Both the position numbers and the translations under genes were made by a program. This document shows positions 1 through 5,903 of a stretch of 6,023 nt of DNA, piece by piece. Under the pieces are notes generated by a model. The model did no database searches and had not been told where the DNA came from. It was given only the letters and a program-made list of their open reading frames with translations. Every line of letters starts with the position of its first letter. Within the stretch, counting starts at the first letter, position 1. Source of the stretch: Muribaculaceae bacterium (lineage in GTDB: Bacteria; Bacteroidota; Bacteroidia; Bacteroidales; Muribaculaceae); assembly GCA_009775375.1 (NCBI GenBank), contig VSPO01000149.1, forward strand, positions 1 to 6,023. Reading direction: 5' to 3'.

Positions 1-28
1 AATGCATGTCCAAACAAAATCAATGAAC

Positions 29-47
29 ATATAGACACAATCTATAT
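29..47. promoter_or_regulatory. 7-bp inverted repeat upstream of RiPP precursor, possible operator
   Basis: ATATAGA (29-35) and TCTATAT (41-47) are perfect inverted repeats separated by the five bases CACAA. The dyad lies 41 bases before the precursor ATG. A degenerate Bacteroidota -7 element, TAATTTTA (57-64; consensus TAnnTTTG), sits just downstream, and the place where its -33 TTTG should be (about 33-36) falls inside the dyad and lacks TTTG. This arrangement would suit a promoter that needs an activator, or is blocked by a repressor, at the dyad. The symmetry is seen directly; the regulatory role is inferred. The A+T-rich context makes chance symmetry possible. Confidence 0.3.
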
Positions 48-87
48 CGAGATCAATAATTTTATTTATTAACCAAATCCATTTTTT

Positions 88-300
88 ATGCAACTCAAAC
101 TATCTGAGATTCTCTTGGACCAGGTTTCCAAGGAAGGAATGTCCTATATCGTTGGTGGCGTAGGCCAAAACGATGGACTAACGGTAATAAACACCAATGG
201 GAAGTGCGACGCAACAAATTCCGACGCAAACTGCGCTGTCTCCAACAATGGAAATAGCTGCTCCGTGGTGAACAACGGAGCAGAGTGCAAGGGCAAGTAA
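88..300 (+). CDS. Gly-Gly leader RiPP precursor with four Asn/Cys nonapeptide repeats
   Basis: This 70-residue peptide is the likely substrate of the radical SAM maturase that follows. Residues 1-24 form a leader of the pattern (K)LxLSEI...LSKEGM..I.GG, ending in G23-G24, which resembles the Bacteroidales GG natural-product precursor family (TIGR04149-like, from memory). The predicted core is residues 25-70. It is rich in Asn and Gly and contains four consecutive nonapeptides (residues 32-40, 41-49, 50-58, 59-67), each with Asn at position 4 (N35, N44, N53, N62) and Cys at position 9 (C40, C49, C58, C67), then a Lys-Gly-Lys tail. Val or Ala occupies position 2 of each repeat. There is no signal peptide or membrane segment, so export would follow leader cleavage, presumably by a C39-type peptidase not seen here. 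The ATG at 88 follows an A+T-rich leader without Shine-Dalgarno, which is normal for the phylum. The family assignment is fairly secure; the product structure is not known. An unmodified or disulfide-bonded bacteriocin is an alternative. Confidence 0.85.
   Translation: MQLKLSEILLDQVSKEGMSYIVGGVGQNDGLTVINTNGKCDATNSDANCAVSNNGNSCSVVNNGAECKGK
181..288 (+). repeat. Four 27-bp coding repeats in the precursor core
   Basis: Four in-frame 27-bp units (181-207, 208-234, 235-261, 262-288) encode nonapeptides of the form x-[V/A]-x-N-x-x-x-x-C. Unit 1 reads TVINTNGKC and unit 3 reads AVSNNGNSC. Every unit ends in a TGC codon, while Asn is written with both AAC and AAT. The units have diverged at many bases, so the conserved Asn and Cys positions look maintained by selection rather than by recent duplication. 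The repeats account for almost all of the predicted core. Confidence 0.85.
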
Positions 301-313
301 ACAAGCACGTTTC

Positions 314-326
314 TCGAATCATTCGA
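314..326. repeat. 13-base palindrome after the precursor stop
   Basis: TCGAAT and ATTCGA flank a single central C, giving a near-perfect palindrome 14 bases after the precursor stop codon and 10 bases before the larger hairpin at 337-368. As RNA it would need a larger loop, leaving a weak stem, so a protein-binding or decay-related role is as likely as a structural one. The function is unknown. Confidence 0.3.
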
Positions 327-336
327 ACATAACAAT

Positions 337-368
337 GGTGGGTTCGGTATATGGAACCCGAACCCACC
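337..368 (+). terminator. Strong hairpin between precursor and maturase (attenuator or 3'-end stabiliser)
   Basis: GGTGGGTTCGG (337-347) and CCGAACCCACC (358-368) form a perfect 11-bp, G+C-rich stem with a ten-base loop. It lies in the 83-base gap between the precursor stop and the maturase start at 384. No T-run follows (the next bases are TATAAATCC), so it is not a classical intrinsic terminator. It could cause partial termination or protect the 3' end of a short precursor transcript. Either would give much more precursor than maturase, a common need in RiPP operons. The alternative ATG at 351 lies in the loop, which argues against its use as a start. Confidence 0.6.
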
Positions 369-383
369 TATAAATCCAACATT

Positions 384-1688
384 ATGAATATAATCAAAAG
401 TTTCTATCATATTTCGCAGCCCGTGTCCCAAGATGTCTTCCTATATACCAATTTCAAGGATGGAAAACATATCTTGTTGTCAAAAGAAGTACATAATCTT
501 CTGGAGAAGGGTGATCAGGGGATACATGACCTGTATCTTATGTATCCGGAAATATCTCAAAAACTCTACGAAGAAGGATTTCTGATTAAAAAGGATATCA
601 ATGATCTTGATGAAATTAAGTCTCGCCGCGAAAAAACTACCTCCGGAAGAGACATGTATCATGTCATTGTTAATCCCACTCTTGATTGCAATCTCTCATG
701 TTGGTATTGTTATGAACACAAAATCGCGGGAAGCGCAATGTCAGATGAAACCGTCAATGCAGTTTGCTTGAATTTTGAATCACATTTTAAAGCCCATCCA
801 TATAAACTTCTGAAACTATCATTCTTTGGCGGTGAACCGTTCCTTAGGCAAGAAACCATCAAAAAGATAGTGGAATATGCAAACGATTTTTGCCTCTATA
901 ATGATATTGGCCTTCTTTTAGACTTCACCAGCAATGGTGTGCTGATAACCGAGAGCATGCTTCATTTTTTGAAAGATTACTCCTGTATGTTTCAGATTAC
1001 CCTTGACGGCAACCATGAACAACACAATAAAATCAAGTTTACAAAATCAAATGGCATTGATGCCTTCTTGACAACGATAAACAATATCCATCGAATACAA
1101 AATAATATAAGCAATTCGCTGGTTCACGTTAGAATTAACTTCGATAGCACTACACTAAACGGGTTTGACGAAATTCTCGAACGTATTATAGACCTTGACA
1201 GAAAACGAACAAAAATAATATTAAAAAAGATCTGGCAAGTGGATTCTGATATTGTATCCTCCGACCTTATCAACGACACACTCAACAAATTATTTGACCA
1301 TAACTTTCAAGTTGATTATTACAGTCAGGGAGGAATTTGTTTTGCCGACCGGGAGAATCAAGCTACTATAAATTACGATGGGAATGTCTTCAAATGCACT
1401 ACTATAACAGATTTCAACAAGGAGAACGCTCTTGGCTATATTATGCATGACTCCGGGGAAATTATCTGGGTTAATGACAAGATTGCGTATCTTCATGACA
1501 AGAAAATACAGAATAGATGTCTTGAATGTGTCATGCTTCCTTACTGTGGTGGGCCATGTCGCAGGAAGGTCAGTGGAATAGATGAAAGTGGATGTTTCTT
1601 AGATGACATAAATACGACCGTTGAAGAATTCGCGCGGATACAGTTCAAAATAAAACTAACAAACAGGCAAATATTTTCTGATAAATGA
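384..1688 (+). CDS. Radical SAM/SPASM peptide maturase
   Basis: This 434-residue enzyme is predicted to modify the core of the adjacent precursor by S-adenosylmethionine radical chemistry in the cytoplasm. Residues 1 to about 90 form an N-terminal region with the look of a leader-recognition (RRE/PqqD-like) winged helix, a weak call. The radical SAM core begins at about residue 92 with C102-x3-C106-x2-C109, the [4Fe-4S]/SAM site, and continues with GGEP at 149-152, the SAM amino-group motif. The SPASM domain is complete: C319-x13-G333-x4-C338, then C379-x2-C382-x5-C388-x3-C392, then C404, matching the family pattern CX9-15GX4C...CX2CX5CX3C...C that holds auxiliary clusters. A longer reading from ATG 351 would add 11 residues, but it starts inside the loop of the 337-368 hairpin and its added residues are encoded by the hairpin arm, so 384 is preferred. 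The stop overlaps the next start by ATGA. The gene is very A+T-rich compared with its downstream neighbours. Relatives make thioether or carbon-carbon crosslinks; which one applies here cannot be told. Confidence 0.92.
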   Translation: MNIIKSFYHISQPVSQDVFLYTNFKDGKHILLSKEVHNLLEKGDQGIHDLYLMYPEISQKLYEEGFLIKKDINDLDEIKSRREKTTSGRDMYHVIVNPTLDCNLSCWYCYEHKIAGSAMSDETVNAVCLNFESHFKAHPYKLLKLSFFGGEPFLRQETIKKIVEYANDFCLYNDIGLLLDFTSNGVLITESMLHFLKDYSCMFQITLDGNHEQHNKIKFTKSNGIDAFLTTINNIHRIQNNISNSLVHVRINFDSTTLNGFDEILERIIDLDRKRTKIILKKIWQVDSDIVSSDLINDTLNKLFDHNFQVDYYSQGGICFADRENQATINYDGNVFKCTTITDFNKENALGYIMHDSGEIIWVNDKIAYLHDKKIQNRCLECVMLPYCGGPCRRKVSGIDESGCFLDDINTTVEEFARIQFKIKLTNRQIFSDK

Positions 1689-3928
1689 AATATTTTATAA
1701 TCACTCTTTCTATTCTGTCTTTGATGGTCCTGAAGGCCGGCGCGCATACAAACGTGGAGCTTGTATTCTCCACTGACGACGGTTCTAAAGCTCAGAACAT
1801 GGAGATCATTGTGCAGAAAGCCGATTCCACGGTCTTATTCGAAATTGTAAACTCCGAAAAATATATTCTTCCACTCCTTAAACCCAACACCTACTCCTTA
1901 AGCGTCACCGCACAGGGATATTCCCCTTTCCTCGCAGGGTTCTCCAATGCATCCGACACCACAATCAACATCCTCCTGAACAGAGAATCACGCAATCTGG
2001 ATGAACTCGTGGTAAAAGGAAGGCTAAAATCCAAGACAACCGCCGACGGTGAGATTTTCCGCCTTTCCAAAAAGGCAAAGGAATGCAGCGACCCATTCCT
2101 GGCATTATCGGAAATTCCACTTCTTGAAGTAGATGTTATCAATCAGTCGGTCAAAGTGGTCAACGGAAGTGGCACTCCCCTCGTGCTGATCGACGGTAAA
2201 CTCGTAAACAGCGGAATAAAACCTGTCGACCCCAAATTTATCGAAAGCGTCAAAATCACAGAGGTGGCAAGCGCGAAATATCTTGAAATGGGCTACGACA
2301 AAATAATCGACATAAGGCTCAAACGCGACGTGCCCACATATATCTACACCGAACTCCGGACAAGACACGACATCCCATTAAGAGAGGGATTCGGAGGAGC
2401 GAATTTTGAAGTCGGCAGAAAAACGTTTGCAATCTCCGGAGACGGATTCATGTGGTATAAACACAACGACGTGACGAAACTCCACTCCTTGGAGAGCCAA
2501 GGGAAAGACTGGAAAGAATCTTCCGGGGAAAACTTCTCCGACATGACCAAGCCCGAAGGCTCGCTGATGCTGAAATGGGTGCCCTTAGCTTCCGACTATT
2601 TCGCGGCAAGAGTCGCCGGGACCAGGACCCGGTCAAACGCCAAGGGTCATGCCTCCGGGAAATTCGGCGACGAAAGCGGTATCTCTGATCTCAGGACAGA
2701 CAAAGGCAACAGCATAATCGATGGTGGCTGGCTCGCATGTCTGTTTCATGAACATACGTTCAGCGACAAAAGCACCATTTCGACATTCGCCAAATACAAC
2801 CGGGGATTCTATGACATCAACGAATGGTATGGCGAATACAGGCCTGATTCCGACAGCATTATGAGAGAGCACCAGAAATCGAGAAGGAATCAATACACCC
2901 TGACGATTGACTACAACTCCGGAGACAGAGGCTGGTGGAACATGTCGGCGGGAAATAAGTTTGAATATACCTCCGATAAGAACCGAGATTTCACTCAGCT
3001 GCCAATCCCGACCTCAAAAGTGACCACCAACAACAATTATACCCACGCTGCAATCTCGGCATCGAAAGGCAGATTCTATGGTATGGCATCGGCAGGACTG
3101 CAATACCTCGGCGTAAATGCAGTCGGCATACGAAGCTCCTCTTGGAGACCAAGGGCATCCGCCAGCCTAACGCTCAAAATCCCCCGCGACATGACTCTCA
3201 GGGCGAGCTATATACTCGACAACCGCCTGCCCGACAATATGAAACTCTTCTCCTTCAACAATTCCACCAACCCTTGGCTGAGAATAGAGGGAAACCCGTA
3301 TCTGAAGCCGGAAATCCTGCATAAGATGTCGGTCTCCCTCGGAAAATCCTGGAATAGGGTTTATCTCAGGGGATACGTGGATCATTACCGCTACGCCAAG
3401 ATGATTGAGCGATACATGCGTCAGGAGGGCGATGTCACAATCCTGTCCTATCGAAACAACGGCACCTATCGCGCGACTGAGGCTGGACTTATGCTAAATC
3501 TGCGCTTCGGGAAATTCGCCTGCAACACCAACGCGGCATACACCACTGAACGCTATTCCGGGCAACACGACAACGGATCGATCTACCTGAGAGGAATCTT
3601 TCAATGGACTTTCGGCAAATTCCTGCTGCATTCAGTACTGGAATGGAGAAACAAATATTATAATGCAGTGAGCTTCACCAAATATTCAAATCCTACCGAG
3701 GCGATGCTGATGTTGTCGTGGAAAGCCACAAAGACCCTTCAGGTGGCTGTCGGGATGCCCTATTTCTGGGGAATACGCAAGGAGACCACCTTCACAGACG
3801 GGGCCGGTTACCATGGGGAGAACTCCATCAGCTACAAAAGCGCGAGCCTCAGACCATGGATTCTGATCTCCTGGACTCTCCGCAAAAATTCAGAACTGTC
3901 AATACGAAACAAGATGCCGGAGTTATAA
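1685..3928 (+). CDS. Outer-membrane beta-barrel, TonB-receptor-like protein of the RiPP locus
   Basis: This 747-residue protein has a Sec signal peptide (residues 1-20: Lys-2, a hydrophobic run, and AGA before His-21). A carboxypeptidase-regulatory-like beta-sandwich spans about 23-100 and ends in the LDELVVKG segment at 105-112 that typically joins this domain to the plug in Bacteroidota receptors. The plug-like domain (about 112-215) includes LVLIDGKLV and a following ESVKI strand. The rest is a long run of alternating aromatic and polar strands typical of a barrel, closing with a strand around LRPWILISWTLRKN and a short polar tail. It best fits the outer membrane beta-barrel family related to TonB-dependent receptors (PF14905-like). 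No clear TonB box is recognised. Its ATG overlaps the maturase stop (ATGA), so the two are probably translationally coupled. Plausible roles are passing the mature peptide through the outer membrane, re-importing it with a bound ligand, or giving self-protection. Ligand and direction are unknown. Confidence 0.85.
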   Translation: MKYFIITLSILSLMVLKAGAHTNVELVFSTDDGSKAQNMEIIVQKADSTVLFEIVNSEKYILPLLKPNTYSLSVTAQGYSPFLAGFSNASDTTINILLNRESRNLDELVVKGRLKSKTTADGEIFRLSKKAKECSDPFLALSEIPLLEVDVINQSVKVVNGSGTPLVLIDGKLVNSGIKPVDPKFIESVKITEVASAKYLEMGYDKIIDIRLKRDVPTYIYTELRTRHDIPLREGFGGANFEVGRKTFAISGDGFMWYKHNDVTKLHSLESQGKDWKESSGENFSDMTKPEGSLMLKWVPLASDYFAARVAGTRTRSNAKGHASGKFGDESGISDLRTDKGNSIIDGGWLACLFHEHTFSDKSTISTFAKYNRGFYDINEWYGEYRPDSDSIMREHQKSRRNQYTLTIDYNSGDRGWWNMSAGNKFEYTSDKNRDFTQLPIPTSKVTTNNNYTHAAISASKGRFYGMASAGLQYLGVNAVGIRSSSWRPRASASLTLKIPRDMTLRASYILDNRLPDNMKLFSFNNSTNPWLRIEGNPYLKPEILHKMSVSLGKSWNRVYLRGYVDHYRYAKMIERYMRQEGDVTILSYRNNGTYRATEAGLMLNLRFGKFACNTNAAYTTERYSGQHDNGSIYLRGIFQWTFGKFLLHSVLEWRNKYYNAVSFTKYSNPTEAMLMLSWKATKTLQVAVGMPYFWGIRKETTFTDGAGYHGENSISYKSASLRPWILISWTLRKNSELSIRNKMPEL

Positions 3929-4008
3929 AATCCCAACCCGTCCGCACCGAGCCCAGCATGGAGAGCAGGACGTCCCCGGCCTGCGCCACCCCCGTCCGCG
4001 CTCAATAC
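3929..4008. other. Short G+C-rich spacer after the barrel gene
   Basis: These 80 bases separate the barrel gene stop from the nested inverted repeat. They are rich in C on the plus strand, unlike the A+T-rich repeat that follows. A reading frame crosses from inside the barrel gene, but its sequence is low-complexity and shows no family features. No gene or RNA is recognised. Confidence 0.4.
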
Positions 4009-4098
4009 TTCAAACCACGAAAAAACCACAAAAACCACGTTTTAGCTAAATAAAAAAACGTGGTTTACGTGGTCATCTCGTGGCTCCCGTGGTTTGAA
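4009..4098. terminator. Nested inverted repeat between convergent genes, likely terminator
   Basis: Outer arms TTCAAACCACG (4009-4019) and CGTGGTTTGAA (4088-4098) are perfect 11-bp inverted repeats. Inside them, AAACCACGTTTT (4032-4043) and AAAACGTGGTTT (4055-4066) form a perfect 12-bp stem with an 11-base loop. Additional ACCAC (4025-4029), GTGGT (4069-4073) and CGTGG (4079-4083) blocks sit between the arms. Read on the minus strand, the inner stem is followed by two T-runs, a good intrinsic terminator for miaB. On the plus strand only TTT follows, so termination of the barrel gene here is less certain. The reiterated CCAC(G) unit suggests the structure grew by repeat duplication. Confidence 0.65.
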
Positions 4099-4133
4099 AC
4101 CCACCAAGTCCGTACGAACCCAACCCTTCATCC

Positions 4134-5519
4134 TTAATACTTAATACTTTGCGCAACGCATTCTCCTCGGAGCGTGGCGGAGCTGGCATCCGTGACGCGC
4201 ACGCGCACGAAATCTCCCGGTTTCGTATCCCCTTTCGGAAAGACCACCACCTTGTTCTGGCTCGTGCGACCGAAATGCTCCTCCGCGCTGCGCTTTGAGC
4301 GTCCCTCAACAAGCACTTCCATCACCTTTCCCACATCCCTGCGGTTGCTCTCCGCCGACAGCTCGTTCTGCAAGGCAATCATCCGGTTAAGTCGCTCTAT
4401 CTTCACCTCCTCCGGCACATTGTCGGGAAGATGCTTCGACGCAAACGTGCCGGGACGCTCGGAATACTTAAACATAAACGCACTGTCAAAACCCGCTTCC
4501 TTCATCAGGCTAAGCGTCTCCTGGAAATCCTCCTCCGTCTCGTCGTGGAATCCGGTGAAAAGATCGGTCGAAATGCCGGCGTCGGGCATCTCCCTGCGGA
4601 TCGCGGCCACACGGTCGAGATACCATTCACGCGTATACTTGCGGTTCATCAACTTCAGCACCTTGTCGCTTCCGCTCTGCACGGGAAGATGGACGTGGCG
4701 CGCAATGTTGGGATAAGCCGCCATCGTCCGGATGGTCTCGTCGCTCATATCCTTGGGATGCGACGTCGTGAAACGCACCCTCATGTCGGGAGCGGCCTCT
4801 GCCACGGCGGCCAGCAACTCCGGGAAAGTCGTCTCGCAGCCATCCTCCCCCTTGTAATGGTAGCTGTCTACGTTCTGACCCAACAACGTGACCTCCTTGA
4901 AACCCCTCCTTCGGAGGTCGTCGAGCTCACGGAGAACGCTTTCCGGTTCGCGGCTGCGCTCGCGACCGCGCGTATATGGCACGATGCAATAGGAGCAGAA
5001 ATTATTGCACCCTCGCATAATCGAGATGAATCCCGACGTACTCGACGCTCCAAGACGCCGGGGAAGTATGTCGCGGTAGGTCTCTGTAGTTGATAGCTCT
5101 ATATTGATGGCCTTGCTGCCGGTCTCGGCTGCCGCCACGAGGTTTGGCAGATCGAGATAGGAATCGGGGCCGGCCACGATATCCACTCCGTAATCCTCTA
5201 TCAGCTTATGTTTCAGCCGTTCGGCCATGCAGCCTATCACGCCTATGATTATGTTGCGGCCCAGTTTTCGTCGCAGCGCGTTCCAATAGGCTATGCGGGA
5301 ATAAATCTTCTGCTCCGCGTTCTCGCGTATGGAGCACGTGTTGAGCAGCACGGCGGCGGCATCCGTGTCGGAGTCGGTCGGCACGTATCCGGCCATCTCC
5401 ATCATCGCGGCCACCACCTCTGAATCCGCCACATTCATCTGGCAGCCATACGTCTCTATGCGCACCCTCTTCAAGCCGGTGCTGTTCTTATCGGTATCAG
5501 GCAAAAAAAATGGTTCCAT
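4134..5519 (-). CDS. miaB: tRNA-2-methylthio-N6-dimethylallyladenosine synthase MiaB
   Basis: MiaB is a radical SAM methylthiotransferase that converts i6A37 to ms2i6A37 in tRNAs reading codons that begin with U, which improves decoding. From the ATG at 5519 the protein has 461 residues, a usual length for the family. The N-terminal methylthiotransferase domain holds the three auxiliary-cluster Cys: C26 in ETYGCQMN, C62 in NTCSIRENAE (a motif that separates MiaB from RimO and MtaB), and C97 in GCMAER. The radical SAM motif is RGC171-NNF-C175-SY-C178, followed by IVPYTRGRERSR. A C-terminal TRAM domain for tRNA binding covers about 394-459. The frame extends 16 residues further to an ATG at 5567, but those residues do not resemble the family and family similarity begins shortly after 5519. 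The gene is monocistronic in view, convergent with the RiPP locus, and clearly more G+C-rich than the maturase. It looks intact and native. Confidence 0.97.
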   Translation of the reverse strand: MEPFFLPDTDKNSTGLKRVRIETYGCQMNVADSEVVAAMMEMAGYVPTDSDTDAAAVLLNTCSIRENAEQKIYSRIAYWNALRRKLGRNIIIGVIGCMAERLKHKLIEDYGVDIVAGPDSYLDLPNLVAAAETGSKAINIELSTTETYRDILPRRLGASSTSGFISIMRGCNNFCSYCIVPYTRGRERSREPESVLRELDDLRRRGFKEVTLLGQNVDSYHYKGEDGCETTFPELLAAVAEAAPDMRVRFTTSHPKDMSDETIRTMAAYPNIARHVHLPVQSGSDKVLKLMNRKYTREWYLDRVAAIRREMPDAGISTDLFTGFHDETEEDFQETLSLMKEAGFDSAFMFKYSERPGTFASKHLPDNVPEEVKIERLNRMIALQNELSAESNRRDVGKVMEVLVEGRSKRSAEEHFGRTSQNKVVVFPKGDTKPGDFVRVRVTDASSATLRGECVAQSIKY

Positions 5520-5583
5520 CCAATTGATTCTATGGAATGATACAATCCGGGCCACCGCCGGAATCATCCCGGCTAACCCACTG

Positions 5584-5615
5584 CAAAATTACAACTAAAA
5601 AAGCAACACCACAAA
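5584..5615 (-). promoter_or_regulatory. Bacteroidota-type promoter for miaB
   Basis: On the minus strand TTTG (5615-5612) is followed after exactly 20 bases by TAATTTTG (5591-5584), an exact match to the Bacteroidota sigma-ABfr consensus TTTG-N19-21-TAnnTTTG. Transcription should begin near 5577. That leaves a leader of about 58 bases to the preferred miaB ATG at 5519, or only about 10 bases to the ATG at 5567. Confidence 0.75.
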
Positions 5616-5789
5616 CAAACCCACCAATTTCTTCCCCCTCCCATCAACAAAACAAAGCCCATGCCCTAATCCTTTTCCTCAAAATAACAATCCTCCTCCC
5701 CTCCTTCCCTTACTATCTTCTCACTTCCTTTAAAAGCTATGAAAGCTAAAACCCAACCGAAAACCCAAAAACCAAAACCCAAAACAACC

Positions 5790-5828
5790 GCCGGATGGCA
5801 TTACTGTGCCACGGCAAAAAGCCGTGGT
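5790..5828. repeat. Two overlapping, mutually exclusive hairpins
   Basis: CCACGGC (5809-5815) and GCCGTGG (5821-5827) form a perfect 7-bp stem around AAAAA, with a G-T pair possible outside it. Alternatively GCCG (5790-5793), a two-base bulge and TGGCA (5796-5800) pair with TGCCA (5807-5811) and CGGC (5812-5815). Both structures use 5809-5815, so only one can form in a transcript. Neither is followed by a clean T-run on the + strand. On the minus strand the second is followed by GT-rich sequence. It may be the end of an upstream minus-strand transcript or an attenuator-like switch; the role is unknown. Confidence 0.45.
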
Positions 5829-5870
5829 CCCCCCAACGAACCCACAGACTAAAAAACCAACATCAAAAAG

Positions 5871-5903
5871 ACTAACGACTAATGACTAAAAAACTAACGA
5901 CTA
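5871..5903. repeat. 11-bp direct repeats ACTAACGACTA
   Basis: ACTAACGACTA occurs at 5871-5881 and again at 5893-5903, 22 bases apart, with further GACTAA words between and before them (5847-5852, 5884-5889). The pattern resembles slippage-grown low-complexity sequence rather than a defined element. No function is recognised. Confidence 0.5.

Noticed and set aside
359..367. CGAACCCAC shared between the hairpin arm (359-367) and 5837-5845
   Set aside because: A nine-base match in C/A-rich sequence, with no further similarity around it, is likely chance.
351..383. Upstream extension of the maturase by 11 residues
   Set aside because: Its ATG is in a hairpin loop and its residues are dictated by the hairpin arm; the ATG at 384 is the better start.
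95..431. Minus-strand frames opposite the precursor and hairpin
   Set aside because: They overlap the precursor, which has a clear leader and repeats, and their sequences have no protein-like pattern.
3718..4053. + strand frame crossing the end of the barrel gene
   Set aside because: It is an out-of-frame shadow of the barrel gene followed by low-complexity intergenic sequence.
4009..4098. CRISPR-like repeats
   Set aside because: The repeated unit is only about five bases and in inverted orientation, without regular spacers.
4134..4147. Tandem TTAATAC TTAATAC over the miaB stop codon
   Set aside because: Two seven-base copies overlapping a coding end are most simply local slippage; no function is suggested.
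4174..5093. Long + strand reading frames (4174-4716 and 4431-5093)
   Set aside because: They lie antisense to miaB, whose motifs are unmistakable, and show no family features. G+C-rich genes commonly give long antisense frames.
5537..5749. Short + strand frame upstream of miaB
   Set aside because: The translation is low-complexity, and the frame runs over the miaB promoter and a G-poor stretch.
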